Source: Phreatobacter oligotrophus (GTDB taxonomy: Bacteria > Pseudomonadota > Alphaproteobacteria > Rhizobiales > Phreatobacteraceae). From it: 64,000 bases of DNA. Of the stretch, positions 8,216 through 18,965 are shown one piece after another. The stretch's first letter is position 1; each line of letters begins with the position of its first letter. The notes under the pieces were generated by a model, which saw only the letters and a program-made list of their open reading frames with translations, was not told where the DNA came from and did no database searches. Location of the stretch: positions 124,001 to 188,000 of the forward strand of contig NZ_PZZL01000004.1 of assembly GCF_003046185.1 (NCBI RefSeq). The letters are read 5' to 3'. The position numbers and the translations under genes are program-made.

Positions 8216-9418
8216 ATGGCCGGCCTCCTCCCCGTCGAAGAGGCCCTGGCGCGCGTTCTCGACGGCGCATCACCCCTTCCCGAGGAATGGATCCCGGTGG
8301 GCGATTGCGACGGCCGCGTGCTGACCCGCGATCTCCTGGCGTCCCGCAGCCAGCCGCCGGACGACATGTCCGCCATGGACGGCTATGCCCTCCGCGCATC
8401 CGACCTGCCCGGCCGCCTGACGGTGATCGGCGAGGCCGCGGCTGGGCGGGCCTTCGGCGGCGAGGTCGGGACGGGACAAGCGGTGCGCATCTTCACCGGT
8501 GCACCGATTCCGCCCGGCGCCGACGCGGTCATCATGCAGGAGGACACCGCACGCGACGGCGACGCTGTGATCATCGACCGCACGGCACGACCCGGCCAGT
8601 TCATCCGCCGCCGCGGCCTCGACTTCACCGCAGGGGTCAGCGTCCTGCCCGCGGGCACTGTCATGAACCCGCGCAGCCTCGCCCTCGCCGCCGCCATGAA
8701 CCACGCATCCGTGCCGGTCCACCGTCGGCCGCGGGTCGCGATCCTCTCGACCGGCGACGAACTGGTGGAGCCCGGCACCGCGCCGGGCCCGAACCAGATC
8801 GTCTCGTCCAATGCCCTTGCCATTGCCGCGATGGCGCGCCGTGCAGGCGCGGACGTGACCCATCTCGGCATTGCCCCCGACCGGCTCGATGCAACCCTCG
8901 CCCGGGTGCGCCTTGCCCGCAGCGAGGGCCATGACATCCTCGTCACCTCCGGCGGGGCATCGGTCGGCGAGTACGACCTCATGCGGGACGTGATCCGCCA
9001 CGAGGGCGGGGAGCTCGGCTTCTGGAAGATCGCCATGCGCCCCGGCAAGCCGCTGATGATGGCCGATCTCGGCGAAACGCGGCTGCTCGGCCTGCCCGGC
9101 AACCCTGTCGCCTCCTTCGTCTGCGCGATGTTGTTCCTCGAACCGCTCATTGCCCGCCTCGCGGGACGTGCCGTCGACGGACCGGCGACCGAGGCCGCGA
9201 TTCTCGGTTCTGACGTCCCAGCCAATGACCTGCGCGCCGATCACCTGCGTGCCCGCTTGACCACATCGGCGGACGGCCTCGTCGCCACGCCCTTCCCGGT
9301 CCAGGACTCCTCGATGATCCGCGTCCTCGCCGAAGCCGACGCGCTGATCCTGCGCCCGCCCCATGCGCCGGCGGCCCGCGCGGGCGAGCCCTGCCGCGTC
9401 GTCCGCCTGCCGCGCTAG
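8216..9418 (+). CDS. moeA: Molybdopterin molybdenumtransferase MoeA
   Basis: A 400-residue MoeA, the enzyme that inserts molybdenum into adenylated molybdopterin. Motifs include MSAMDGYALRASDL near the N-terminus, VRIFTGAPIPPGADAVIMQED, the MoeA/MogA-type pocket ILSTGDELVEPGTAPGPNQI, LVTSGGASVGEYDLM and MRPGKPLMMADLG with GLPGNPVASFVC. The ATG at 8216 is preferred because GGAG lies six bases before it; a GTG at 8210 overlapping the moaC stop is an alternative that adds two residues. The closing domain (about 325-400) has the usual beta-barrel with SSMIRVLAEADALI. Cytosolic, and probably translated together with moaC. Confidence 0.95.
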   Translation: MAGLLPVEEALARVLDGASPLPEEWIPVGDCDGRVLTRDLLASRSQPPDDMSAMDGYALRASDLPGRLTVIGEAAAGRAFGGEVGTGQAVRIFTGAPIPPGADAVIMQEDTARDGDAVIIDRTARPGQFIRRRGLDFTAGVSVLPAGTVMNPRSLALAAAMNHASVPVHRRPRVAILSTGDELVEPGTAPGPNQIVSSNALAIAAMARRAGADVTHLGIAPDRLDATLARVRLARSEGHDILVTSGGASVGEYDLMRDVIRHEGGELGFWKIAMRPGKPLMMADLGETRLLGLPGNPVASFVCAMLFLEPLIARLAGRAVDGPATEAAILGSDVPANDLRADHLRARLTTSADGLVATPFPVQDSSMIRVLAEADALILRPPHAPAARAGEPCRVVRLPR

Positions 9419-9439
9419 GCCTTCACGAAATCTCAACGG

Positions 9440-9468
9440 TTGCAGAACACACATAGAACAGATAGTGA
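9440..9468 (+). promoter_or_regulatory. Candidate lexA promoter
   Basis: TTGCAG (9440-9445) and TAGTGA (9463-9468) are separated by 17 bases, 55 bases upstream of the lexA ATG. The first LexA box lies inside the spacer and the second just downstream, which is the expected geometry for autorepression. The -10 element is weak, so this is a tentative call. Confidence 0.4.
9445..9459 (+). promoter_or_regulatory. LexA box 1 (GAAC-N7-GAAC direct repeat)
   Basis: GAAC at 9445-9448 and again at 9456-9459 with seven bases between them. The alphaproteobacterial LexA site is the direct repeat GTTC-N7-GTTC, which reads as GAAC-N7-GAAC on the other strand. Its place directly upstream of lexA supports autoregulation of the SOS response. 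Confidence 0.8.
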
Positions 9469-9470
9469 TT

Positions 9471-9485
9471 GTTCATGGTCTGTTC
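9471..9485 (+). promoter_or_regulatory. LexA box 2 (GTTC-N7-GTTC direct repeat)
   Basis: GTTC at 9471-9474 and again at 9482-9485, seven bases apart, the standard alphaproteobacterial SOS box. It is in opposite orientation to box 1, with 11 bases between the boxes, and lies 38 bases before the lexA start codon. A further GTTC follows at 9486-9489. Confidence 0.85.
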
Positions 9486-9523
9486 GTTCGATTCGGGCCG
9501 GTGACACTCAGGGGCGGTATCCG

Positions 9524-10222
9524 ATGCTGACGCGCAAGCAACACGAGCTTCTTCGCTTCATCCAGGAGCGGCTGAAGGAGACCGGGGTGCCCCCCTCCTT
9601 CGACGAGATGAAGGAAGCCCTCGACCTGAAGTCCAAATCCGGCATCCACCGGCTCATCACGGCGCTAGAGGAGCGCGGCTTCATTCGCCGCCTGCCGAAC
9701 CGCGCCCGCGCCCTCGAGATCATCCGCCAGCCCGAGCAGTCGGCCGGTCCCGCCACCGCCCGCGGCAAGTTCTCGCCGAGCGTCATCGAAGGCTCGCTCG
9801 GCCGCTCCCGGCCGCAACCGGTTGATGACGACACGGTCATGCCGGTCGCCGTGCCGCTGATGGGCCGCATCGCCGCCGGCGTGCCGCGCGAGGCGGTGGA
9901 GCAGCGCATCTCGACGGTCTCGGTGCCGCCGGAGCTCATCTCCCGCGGCGAGCATTACGCCCTGGAGGTGCGGGGCGATTCGATGATCGAGGCCGGCATC
10001 CTCGAAGGGGACATCGCCCTGATCCGCAAGGGCGACACGGCCGAGACCGGCGACATCATCGTGGCGCTGATCGATGACGAGGAAGCGACGCTGAAGCGGC
10101 TGCGCAAGCGCGGCACCTCCATCGCCCTCGAAGCCGCCAATCCAGCCTACGAGACCCGCGTTCTCGGTCCCGACCGGGTGCGCATCCAGGGCAAGCTCGT
10201 CGGCCTCATCCGCCGCTACTGA
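9524..10222 (+). CDS. lexA: SOS response repressor and autoprotease LexA
   Basis: The 232-residue protein starts [14 protein letters not shown], as LexA proteins do. The N-terminal winged helix-turn-helix is at about 1-67 ([28 protein letters not shown]). The peptidase domain has the self-cleavage Ala-Gly in GRIAAGVP (Ala118-Gly119), the nucleophile Ser153 in [11 protein letters not shown] and the general-base Lys191 in ATLKRLRK. RecA-stimulated cleavage releases the SOS genes. An upstream ATG (9475) is in frame but lies inside the operator; 9524 gives the normal protein end. Two LexA boxes upstream show autoregulation. The gene converges with comEC, four bases apart. Confidence 0.96.
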   Translation: MLTRKQHELLRFIQERLKETGVPPSFDEMKEALDLKSKSGIHRLITALEERGFIRRLPNRARALEIIRQPEQSAGPATARGKFSPSVIEGSLGRSRPQPVDDDTVMPVAVPLMGRIAAGVPREAVEQRISTVSVPPELISRGEHYALEVRGDSMIEAGILEGDIALIRKGDTAETGDIIVALIDDEEATLKRLRKRGTSIALEAANPAYETRVLGPDRVRIQGKLVGLIRRY

Positions 10223-10226
10223 CGGC

Positions 10227-12578
10227 TCAGCGCGGCGGCTCTGCGTCGCCCTCCTCGGGCATGTCGGCCGCCGGAGGCGGTGCAGGCGCTTGGGGTAACG
10301 CCGCATGGGGCCCTTGCAGCACCGGCGGCATCGCTCCCTTGGGCGGCGCCCGGTGCCAGGGTCGCGTCCCGTATGTGAGGCGTGCTGTCTCCACCTGCCA
10401 TGATCCGGCCTCGTGGCGCAGCCGAAGGGCGCCGGTCGAGGGGATCGCCGAAAGGTTCAGCACCACGGCGCCGCACCCGTGCGGAACCGCGAAGCGCGTC
10501 ACCACCAGCCGCGCCTCGCGGCAATCATCGGCCAGTGCATCGGGATGAAGCGGCACGGCGATGCGGCCGCCGCCCGCCAGCGGCATGGCGCAGCCGAGGC
10601 CGTCGCACCGCACCCCCTGTTGCAGGCTCTCCTCCGCCGCATTGCGCCGGTCGCCCTCCGCCAGCAGCCAGCGCTGGACGGCGAACCGGCTGCCGCGCCG
10701 CGAGACGACCCGGAGCGTTCCGTCCGGCGCGCGGGCGGCGACCGTCGTGCCGTCGCCGTCGACAAGCGCGAGCGGCGGCTTGCCATGGGGAGCGGCCGCG
10801 AGGCCGGCCAGCACCAGCGGCGCCCCGATCCAGCGCAGCGGCGTCGACAGCGCCGCGACCAGCACCAGCCCCAGCGACAGGACCAGCAGCGCGGACGGCC
10901 GGGTCTCCGGCACGATCACCTTGCCGCCCGGCCAGGAGGCGACCCATTCGACGATCCGCACGAAGAGGTCGACGCCCAGCCCCGCCAGGGCCCAGACCGG
11001 CTTGTCCCAGCCGAAGGGCCAGAGCATCAGCGCCAGGATCTCCAGCGGCATGACGAAGAACTCGATGACCGGGGCGCCGAGGAGGTTCCCGGCAACGCCG
11101 TAGAGATGCACCGTGTTGAAGTGGTGCGCCGCGTAAGGGGTCGTCGCGAGTGAGGCGACGAAGGAACTGGTCGCAAGGCCCGCGACCCCATTCGTGACCA
11201 TGAGCAGCATGCGGCCGATGCCGGCTGGGGCATCGGCATGCGCCTCGGCGAAGGGCCGCAGCGACACATAGCCGGCAATGAGCGCCAGCGTTGCGGCGAA
11301 GGACATCTGGAAGCTCGGGCCGAGAAGGCTTTCGGGCGCGACGAGCAGCACGGCGAGCGCGGCGATGGCGAGCGTGCGCAGCGTCAGCGCGCCGCGGTCG
11401 AGCATGACGCCGAGAAGGACCACGGCGATCATGATCCACGAGCGCTGCGTCGCGACTTCGGCGCCGGAAATCACGAGATAGATGGTCGCCACCACCAGGG
11501 CGACGAAGGCGGCCCAGGCCTTGGCGCGGTGCCGCAGGGCGATGGACGGCACGAGGGCGAGGCCACCGCGCACGATGCCGAAGATGAGGGCCGCCACCAG
11601 CGCCATGTGAAAGCCGGAGATCGACAGGATGTGATAGGTGCCGGCCGCGCGCATGGCCTCGTTCAGGCCTTCCGGGATGCCGTCGCGCTTACCCGTCACC
11701 AGAGCATCGGCAATGGCGCCGGACGCGCCGGGGATGGCCGAGCGGATGCGGTCGCTGATCGCCTGGCGCACCGCGTCGAGCCTTGCCCGGAGCATGACGC
11801 CGGAGGGCATCTCGCCCACCTCCCCCGCCCGGACCTGGCCGATGATGAACCCGGTGGCGCCGTAGCCGGCGAACCAGGCATCACGGCTGAAGTCATACTG
11901 GCCGGGGGCGGCGGGATCGGCCGGCGGGCGCAGCCGCACCGTCAACACCACCGCCTGACCGGTGGTGACCCCGGTCGCAGTCCGGCTGGTGACGCGGATG
12001 CGGTCCGGCGCCGGATCGGGCGCTGGCGTCAGGCTGCGGACCCGCAGCGTGAGCCGGTCGCCATTCTCCCGCCGCTCCACCGCCTCCACCCAGGCCGAGA
12101 CGGTCAGCGACTGGGTCTCGGTTCGCAGCACGGGGTGGGCGACCCACGCAGTCCGTGTCGCCGCTGCCGCGAAACCGAGAGCGACCGCCGCAATCGCGGT
12201 CATGGCCAGCGCGGGCCCGTGATGCCGCCGCAGGACGATCGCCGCCGACGCTGTGGCGATAGCGAGCAGGATCGCCGCCGCAAGCGAGGGTTCATCGGGC
12301 GCGGCGAAGTACAACAGTATGCCAACGCTCATCGCCACGGGCAGGAACAGGAAGGCCCGCCCGCGCTCCAGCTCCAGCGCCCACCATCCCGACAGCCGCG
12401 CGCCGATCGCCTCAAGGCCGAGCCCGTGACGCGTGCCAGCCGCGGCACGCATGCCGGCGGCAATGGCGAGTGCCCTCGCGCGCGGCCTCACCGCCCACCT
12501 CCCGGCAGGGCGCTCACCGACGGGCCGGACGACGCGTGGCCGCTCACCACAGGGCGCTCCCCATTCCCGTGCCGGCAT
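10227..12578 (-). CDS. comEC: ComEC/Rec2-family DNA uptake membrane protein
   Basis: The 783-residue protein is a ComEC/Rec2 homologue, the inner-membrane channel for transformation DNA. It has N-terminal helices (FLFLPVAMSVGILLYF), a DUF4131-like soluble segment (about 140-270) and the Competence core with ALVTGKRDGIPEGLNEAMRA and HILSISGFHMALVAALIFG, followed by many helices to about 590. The last 190 residues have no HxHxDH or TH-D-DH metallo-beta-lactamase signature, so the nuclease-like domain is lost or unrecognisable. The first 42 residues are Arg/Pro-rich, and an ATG at 12452 may be the true start. Divergent from gltX. No other competence gene is in the window. Confidence 0.85.
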   Translation of the reverse strand: MPAREWGAPCGERPRVVRPVGERPAGRWAVRPRARALAIAAGMRAAAGTRHGLGLEAIGARLSGWWALELERGRAFLFLPVAMSVGILLYFAAPDEPSLAAAILLAIATASAAIVLRRHHGPALAMTAIAAVALGFAAAATRTAWVAHPVLRTETQSLTVSAWVEAVERRENGDRLTLRVRSLTPAPDPAPDRIRVTSRTATGVTTGQAVVLTVRLRPPADPAAPGQYDFSRDAWFAGYGATGFIIGQVRAGEVGEMPSGVMLRARLDAVRQAISDRIRSAIPGASGAIADALVTGKRDGIPEGLNEAMRAAGTYHILSISGFHMALVAALIFGIVRGGLALVPSIALRHRAKAWAAFVALVVATIYLVISGAEVATQRSWIMIAVVLLGVMLDRGALTLRTLAIAALAVLLVAPESLLGPSFQMSFAATLALIAGYVSLRPFAEAHADAPAGIGRMLLMVTNGVAGLATSSFVASLATTPYAAHHFNTVHLYGVAGNLLGAPVIEFFVMPLEILALMLWPFGWDKPVWALAGLGVDLFVRIVEWVASWPGGKVIVPETRPSALLVLSLGLVLVAALSTPLRWIGAPLVLAGLAAAPHGKPPLALVDGDGTTVAARAPDGTLRVVSRRGSRFAVQRWLLAEGDRRNAAEESLQQGVRCDGLGCAMPLAGGGRIAVPLHPDALADDCREARLVVTRFAVPHGCGAVVLNLSAIPSTGALRLRHEAGSWQVETARLTYGTRPWHRAPPKGAMPPVLQGPHAALPQAPAPPPAADMPEEGDAEPPR

Positions 12579-12648
12579 GCTAAGCCGACGCGCTTTCCGG
12601 CCAGAAGCCTAGTCGCGCCCGGCCCGCCCTGTCCTCTTCGGAAGAATC

Positions 12649-14067
12649 ATGACCGTCGTCTCCCGTTTCGCCCCCTCCCCGACGGGCTTCCTGCACATCG
12701 GCGGTGCCCGCACCGCGCTGTTCAACTGGCTCTATGCCCGCAAGACCGGCGGCAAGATGCTGCTGCGCATCGAGGACACGGATCGCCAGCGCTCCACCAC
12801 CGAAGCGATCGACGCCATCCTGGATGGCCTCGCCTGGCTCGGCCTTGCCTGGGACGACGAGACCATCTTCCAGTTCGCCCGCGCCGAGCGGCACGCCGAG
12901 GTCGCCCGCCAGCTCCTCGCCGCCGGCAAGGCCTATCATTGCTACGCGACCCCCGAGGAGCTCGAGGAGATGCGCGCCACCGCCATGAAGGAGGGCCGTC
13001 CGCCCCGCTATGACGGCCGCTGGCGCGACCGCGATCCCTCCGAGGCGCCGGCCGGCGTGAAGCCGGTGATCCGCCTGAAGGCCCGGCAGGATGGCGAGAC
13101 GGTGGTCGAGGATCTCGTCCAGGGCCGCGTGGTGATCCCCAACAAGGACCTCGACGACCTCGTGCTGCTGCGCTCGGACGGCACGCCGACCTACATGCAT
13201 GCCGTGGTCGTCGACGACCATGACATGGGCATCACCCACATCATCCGCGGCGTCGACCACCTCACCAATGCCGCCCGCCAGACCCAGATCTACGAGGCGC
13301 TCGGCTGGGTGGTGCCGGCCATGGCCCATATCCCGCTCATCCACGGGCCGGATGGCGCCAAGCTGTCGAAGCGCCACGGCGCCCTCGGCGTCGAGCAGTA
13401 CCGGGCGCTCGGCTACCTGCCGGAGGCGCTGCGCAACTATCTCGTCCGCCTCGGCTGGAGCCATGGCGACCAGGAGATCTTCTCCACCGAGGAGATGGTC
13501 GAGGCCTTCGACCTCTCGTCCATCGGCCGCTCGCCGGCCCGCTTCGACTTCGCCAAGCTCGAGGCGATCAACGGCCACTACATCCGCCATGCCACCGACG
13601 ACCGCCTGCTCGCCGCGATCGACGACATCCTGCCCCACATCGATGGCGGGCCGGCGCTGAAGGAGGCATTGACGCCCGCCCGGCGCGACCAGCTCCTCAA
13701 GGCCATGCCCGGCATCAAGGAGCGGGCGAAGACGGTGCTCGACCTCATCGACGGCGCCGGCTTCATCCTCGCCATGCGTCCGCTCACCGTCGACGACAAG
13801 GCGCGCGCCCTGCTCACCGACGACGCGCGCGGCCATCTCGCCGCGCTGCACACCCGCCTTGCCGCCTTGGCCGACTGGACGGCCGCGGCCGCCGATGCGG
13901 CGGTGCGGGCGGAGGCCGAGGCGCGCGGCGTGAAGCTCGGGGCCCTGGCCCAGCCGCTGCGGGCGGCGCTGACCGGCCGCACCACCTCCCCCGGCATCTT
14001 CGACGTGCTGGAGGTGCTGGGCCGCGAGGAAAGCCTTGCGCGCATCGCCGACCAGATGCGCGCCTGA
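12649..14067 (+). CDS. gltX: Glutamyl-tRNA synthetase
   Basis: A 472-residue class I synthetase that charges tRNA with glutamate. It has the HIGH-type signature at the start ([20 protein letters not shown], His16-Gly19), the family segment [10 protein letters not shown] and the KMSKS-type loop as [13 protein letters not shown]. The C-terminal anticodon-binding helices follow from about residue 320. Many alphaproteobacteria carry two GltX copies, one of which also charges tRNA-Gln for amidation by GatCAB; which type this is cannot be decided here. It is followed by gltA on the same strand after 172 bases, the usual neighbourhood in this group. Confidence 0.95.
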   Translation: MTVVSRFAPSPTGFLHIGGARTALFNWLYARKTGGKMLLRIEDTDRQRSTTEAIDAILDGLAWLGLAWDDETIFQFARAERHAEVARQLLAAGKAYHCYATPEELEEMRATAMKEGRPPRYDGRWRDRDPSEAPAGVKPVIRLKARQDGETVVEDLVQGRVVIPNKDLDDLVLLRSDGTPTYMHAVVVDDHDMGITHIIRGVDHLTNAARQTQIYEALGWVVPAMAHIPLIHGPDGAKLSKRHGALGVEQYRALGYLPEALRNYLVRLGWSHGDQEIFSTEEMVEAFDLSSIGRSPARFDFAKLEAINGHYIRHATDDRLLAAIDDILPHIDGGPALKEALTPARRDQLLKAMPGIKERAKTVLDLIDGAGFILAMRPLTVDDKARALLTDDARGHLAALHTRLAALADWTAAAADAAVRAEAEARGVKLGALAQPLRAALTGRTTSPGIFDVLEVLGREESLARIADQMRA

Positions 14068-14239
14068 CCCCCGTCAGCGTGTCATTTCGTTATCCTACAT
14101 AGGTCTGAGGGGCCGCCCTAAGGGTCCCCCCGCGCTTGCCGCGTTGCGGAAAAACGTCTATCCGGAACCAGGGGCGCGACGGGTGTTCCACACCTCGGGC
14201 GGGCGAATATAAAGAGTCTGGAAATTCAAGGGGTTGCCG

Positions 14240-15538
<1,299 letters not shown>

Positions 15539-15564
15539 GATCGCCGCACGGCAAGGGTTTTGAA

Positions 15565-15587
15565 GGGGCGCTTCGGCGCCCCTTTTT
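15565..15587 (+). terminator. Intrinsic terminator of gltA
   Basis: GGGGCG and CGCCCC form a 6-bp stem closed by a C(UUCG)G tetraloop, followed immediately by TTTTT. It lies 26 bases after the gltA stop codon. The UUCG loop makes this a particularly stable hairpin. Confidence 0.92.
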
Positions 15588-15622
15588 CGTACGCGACCGG
15601 ATGGATGAGGCGGTGCTGCAGC

Positions 15623-16798
15623 TCAGCCGCGGCGGGCGCGCCAGGTATCGAGCACGATGCGGGCGGCCTTCGTGCTCGGCTCCTCGCCGGCAAAGTCCAT
15701 GACCGCGTCGAGGCGGGCGAAGGCATCGACCTGTGCCTGCCGCGCCGGCCCGTCCGGGATGATCCCCGCGAGAGCCGCCGCCACCACCTCCGGCGTGCCA
15801 TGTTCCTGGATGAACTCCGGCACGACCTTCTCGGCCAGCACATGGTTCGCCAGCACCGCCGTATCGGTGGTGATGAGCCGGCGCGCGATCTGCGCCTCGA
15901 GCCAGCCGGTGCGATAGGTGACGACCTCCGGTACGCCGGAAACCGCCAGCTCCAGAGTCACCGTGCCGGAGCAGGCGAGCGCCGCCCGCGCCTGGCGGAA
16001 GGCGGCAAACTTCGCCGCCTCGCCATCGACGATGCGCGGCTTGACCGGCCAGCCCGCGACCTCCGCCGCGATCAGCGCGCGGTGATGGGGCACGGCCGGC
16101 AACACCCAGTCGATCGGGCCGAGCCTTGCCTCGACCCGCTGCAGCACATCGGCGAAGAGCGGCGAAAGCCGCGTGATCTCTCCCCTCCGGCTGCCCGGCA
16201 GCACCAGGACGAGCGGCGGCGGGGCCTCGCGGCGCGCCCGGTCGTCAGGCCCGGGGCGCAGATCGGTGAGGCGTTCGGAAATGGGATGGCCGACGAAGGT
16301 CGTCGTCGGGCCACCAAGACGCCGGTGCACCTCCGGCTCGAAGGGCAGCAGCGCAAGCAGATGGTCAACGAAGGGCCGCATCTCCGCCGCGCGCCCCGGC
16401 CGCCAGGCCCAGACGGTCGGGGAGACATAGAACACGATGGGAATCTCCGGGCGCTGCTTGCGCACCGCGCGCGCCACCCGGCGATTGAAGCCGGGGCAAT
16501 CGACGAGGACCAGCACGTCGGGCGGCCGCGCCACGATCTCCGCCACGGTCTCGCGCACCCGGCGCAGGATGTTGGGGATGTGGGCGATGATCGAGGTGAT
16601 GCCGAACAGGGCGATCTCGTTCATCGGAAAGCGCGAGACGAAGTCGCGCCGCTCCATGCGCGGGCCGCCGACGCCGCGAAAGCCGACCGGCCCACCATAC
16701 TGGACCTTCAGCGCGTCCATGAGGTGAGCGCCGAGCTGGTCGCCCGATTCCTCGCCCGCGACGATGAACACGTCGAGCGGTCCGGTCGCCTCGCTCAT
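15623..16798 (-). CDS. lpxB: Lipid-A-disaccharide synthase
   Basis: The 391-residue glycosyltransferase (GT19) joins UDP-2,3-diacylglucosamine and lipid X to make the lipid A disaccharide at the inner face of the cytoplasmic membrane. Family segments are FIVAGEESGDQLGAHLMDAL, GFRGVGGPRMER, EIALFGITSIIAHIPNILRR, DVLVLVDCPGFNRRVAR, YVSPTVWAWRPGRAAEM, LPFEPEVHRRLGGPTTTFVGHP and LVLPGSRRGEITRL. The ATG overlaps the lpxI stop by four bases. It is the last gene of the long envelope cluster that starts upstream at rpsB and converges with gltA. Length and motifs are normal. Confidence 0.96.
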   Translation of the reverse strand: MSEATGPLDVFIVAGEESGDQLGAHLMDALKVQYGGPVGFRGVGGPRMERRDFVSRFPMNEIALFGITSIIAHIPNILRRVRETVAEIVARPPDVLVLVDCPGFNRRVARAVRKQRPEIPIVFYVSPTVWAWRPGRAAEMRPFVDHLLALLPFEPEVHRRLGGPTTTFVGHPISERLTDLRPGPDDRARREAPPPLVLVLPGSRRGEITRLSPLFADVLQRVEARLGPIDWVLPAVPHHRALIAAEVAGWPVKPRIVDGEAAKFAAFRQARAALACSGTVTLELAVSGVPEVVTYRTGWLEAQIARRLITTDTAVLANHVLAEKVVPEFIQEHGTPEVVAAALAGIIPDGPARQAQVDAFARLDAVMDFAGEEPSTKAARIVLDTWRARRG

Positions 16799-17646
16799 GG
16801 CCCGGCCTCGGCACCGACGCCCAGCACGAAGACGCCGTGCCGGTCGGCGCGGCGCACCACCTCATCCATTTCCACGACCAGGGTGGAGCCGGCGACGACG
16901 GCGATCCCGCGCAGGCCCGCAGCGGCAGCCTTGTCGACGGTGGCAGGACCGATGGCCGGCATGTCGATGCGCCGGTCCTGCTGGGGCTTCGGCGCCTTCA
17001 CGAGGATGCCGACGCCCTTGCCCCAGCGGATGCGGCCCGAGGCGACCATGGCGGCGCAGCGCTCCAGCATGCCGTCCGTTCCCTCGGCGCCCTCGACCGC
17101 CACGATGCGCCGCCGGCCGATGACGATGCCCTGCCCGACGTCATAGGGACCGAGCGCGGCAATGGCGGCGCGCGCCATGGCAATGTCGTCGCGGTCGTCC
17201 GCATCGGGCTCGGGCCCGGCGAGTCGCCCTTCCGGCATGACCAGCCCCGGCGCGACCTCATGGGCGCCGACCAGACGGAACCCCTCGCGCTCGAACAGGC
17301 GCGCGATGCCGCTCAGCAGGTGGTCGTCGCCTCCACGGTACAGGCGCAGCACCTCCGGCAGCGTCTTCAGAGCGCCGATATCGGGAAGCGTGGTCCAGAG
17401 ATTCGGCCGCACCAGCGACCCGATGAGCACGAGATCCCGGCAGCCGGCGCGGCGGGCCTGTGCGCAGATCGCGCCGAACTGGCCGATGCCGACCCAGGCA
17501 TGGGGATAGGCCTCGAGCTCCTTGCCGGCGATGCCCTTCAGCAGGATGGCGAAGACCGGCCGCCCCTGCGCCTCGGCCGCCCGCGCCAGGGCGAGCGGAA
17601 AGGCGCCTGCGCCGGCGATGATCCCGAGCGGCGTCGTCTCACTCAT
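16795..17646 (-). CDS. lpxI: UDP-2,3-diacylglucosamine pyrophosphatase LpxI
   Basis: This 283-residue protein is LpxI (DUF1009), the alphaproteobacterial replacement for LpxH, which hydrolyses UDP-2,3-diacylglucosamine to lipid X. The N-terminus LGIIAGAGAFPLALARAAEAQ is typical, with the IGQFGAICAQARRAGCRDLVLIGSLVRPN segment and C-terminal AVEGAEGTDGMLERCA, ILVKAPKPQQDRRIDMPAIG and AAAGLRGIAVVAGSTLVVE. It overlaps lpxA by eight bases on one side and lpxB by four on the other, so all three are translationally coupled. No signal peptide; acts in the cytosol at the membrane. Confidence 0.95.
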   Translation of the reverse strand: MSETTPLGIIAGAGAFPLALARAAEAQGRPVFAILLKGIAGKELEAYPHAWVGIGQFGAICAQARRAGCRDLVLIGSLVRPNLWTTLPDIGALKTLPEVLRLYRGGDDHLLSGIARLFEREGFRLVGAHEVAPGLVMPEGRLAGPEPDADDRDDIAMARAAIAALGPYDVGQGIVIGRRRIVAVEGAEGTDGMLERCAAMVASGRIRWGKGVGILVKAPKPQQDRRIDMPAIGPATVDKAAAAGLRGIAVVAGSTLVVEMDEVVRRADRHGVFVLGVGAEAGP

Positions 17647-18490
17647 CGGCGGGCGCAGTGCCCGTGCCGGCGACGCGGGTCTTCTTCGGCGCTGCCATCA
17701 TAATCGGCCGCTTCTCCTCCGCCGCGATGAAGGCGATGAGGCGGCCGGCAGCGGGATGGTCGGCATAGGCGGCGGTGGCATCGGCCACCCGCTCGGCAAA
17801 GGTCCCGGCCCCGTAGAACAGCGTCTCGTAACAGGCGCGCACCTGGCGGACATCGTCACGGCTGAGGCCGCGCCGCTTCATGCCGACAACGTTGAGGCCG
17901 ATCAGCTCGCCCGACGTGCCATTGGCCCCGAAGGCCATGCCATAGGGAATGACGTCGTCCTTCACGCCGGTCACGCCCCCGACCATGGCGAAATCGCCGA
18001 TGCGGGTGAACTGGTGGACGGCGCAGAGCCCGCCGAGGAAGACGAAATCGCCGACCTTCACATGGCCGCCAATGGTCGCGGCATTGGCGAAGATGACGTT
18101 GTTGCCGACCCGGCAGTCATGGGCGACATGGGCATAGGCCATGAGAAAGCAGCGGTCGCCGATCACCGTCGCGCCGCTCTTCGGCGTGCCGCGATTGACC
18201 GTCACGCTCTCGCGGATCACGCAATCCTCGCCGATGGCGGTCGTGGTCGGCTCGCCCATGTAGGAGAGGTCCTGCGGCGGCGTGCCGAGCGAGGCGAAGG
18301 GATGCACCACCGTGCGCGCGCCGATCGTGGTGATGCCGTCGATGTTGACGTGGCTGATGAGCTCGACGCCGTCACCGAGCGTCACATCGGCGCCGACCGT
18401 GCAAAAGGGACCGATCCGCACCCCCTGCCCCAGCCGGGAAGCGGGCGAGACATAGGCGAGCGGATGGACCTCGGTGGCGCGTGAGGACAT
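17639..18490 (-). CDS. lpxA: Acyl-ACP--UDP-N-acetylglucosamine O-acyltransferase
   Basis: A 283-residue hexapeptide-repeat acyltransferase that starts lipid A synthesis by 3-O-acylating UDP-GlcNAc. Left-handed beta-helix repeats run from about residue 8 (LAYVSPASRLGQGVRIGPFC) to 190, with the catalytic histidine in MAYAHVAHDCRVG and the usual QFTRIGDFAMVGG and YGMAFGANGTS segments. The C-terminal helical domain includes VGMKRRGLSRDDVRQV. The ATG at 18490 shares one base with the fabZ stop (TGATG); a GTG one codon upstream is also possible. The last 20 residues (KKTRVAG and on) extend beyond the usual length. Confidence 0.95.
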   Translation of the reverse strand: MSSRATEVHPLAYVSPASRLGQGVRIGPFCTVGADVTLGDGVELISHVNIDGITTIGARTVVHPFASLGTPPQDLSYMGEPTTTAIGEDCVIRESVTVNRGTPKSGATVIGDRCFLMAYAHVAHDCRVGNNVIFANAATIGGHVKVGDFVFLGGLCAVHQFTRIGDFAMVGGVTGVKDDVIPYGMAFGANGTSGELIGLNVVGMKRRGLSRDDVRQVRACYETLFYGAGTFAERVADATAAYADHPAAGRLIAFIAAEEKRPIMMAAPKKTRVAGTGTAPADE

Positions 18491-18948
18491 CACGCGGCGT
18501 CCGCCAGCATGGCCGAGAGCTCGGCCTCGGCCACCAGCTTGCCGTCCACCATGGCCTCGCCCCGGTAGAACCAGATGTTCCGCTTCTTGGCGATCTTGGT
18601 CATGTGATACTCGATCCTGTCGCCGGGCGTGACGGGCTTGCGGAACTTCGCCTTGTCGATGGTCATGAAGAAGACCAGCTTGCCGGTGCCGCCCACCGAG
18701 GTCAGCGCCATGACGCCGCCGGTCTGGGCCATGCCCTCGATCATCAGGACGCCCGGCATGATCGGATTACCCGGGAAATGGCCCATGAACTGCGGCTCGT
18801 TGGCCGTCACGTTCTTGATGCCGATGCCGAACTCGTCGCCACGGATGTTGACGATCTTGTCGATGAGCAGGAACGGATAGCGGTGCGGCAGCACGCTGAG
18901 GATCTCGCGGATCCCGGCCGTATCGATGCTGGTCGTCGTCTCGGTCAT
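18490..18948 (-). CDS. fabZ: 3-hydroxyacyl-ACP dehydratase FabZ
   Basis: The 152-residue hot-dog fold enzyme dehydrates beta-hydroxyacyl-ACP in type II fatty acid synthesis. The catalytic His is in [22 protein letters not shown] (His-Phe-Pro and the Glu of IEGMAQ are both present). [11 protein letters not shown] near the N-terminus and [18 protein letters not shown] are also family segments. It lies between lpxD and lpxA, the conserved position that ties supply of hydroxyacyl chains to lipid A assembly. The start follows lpxD by 17 bases. Confidence 0.96.
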   Translation of the reverse strand: MTETTTSIDTAGIREILSVLPHRYPFLLIDKIVNIRGDEFGIGIKNVTANEPQFMGHFPGNPIMPGVLMIEGMAQTGGVMALTSVGGTGKLVFFMTIDKAKFRKPVTPGDRIEYHMTKIAKKRNIWFYRGEAMVDGKLVAEAELSAMLADAA

Positions 18949-18965
18949 CGGCTGGCTGCCTCCCC

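Noticed and set aside
14136-14164. Candidate gltA promoter TTGCCG-N17-TATCCG
   Set aside because: Spacing is correct but both boxes are weak and other combinations in the 172-base leader are equally possible.
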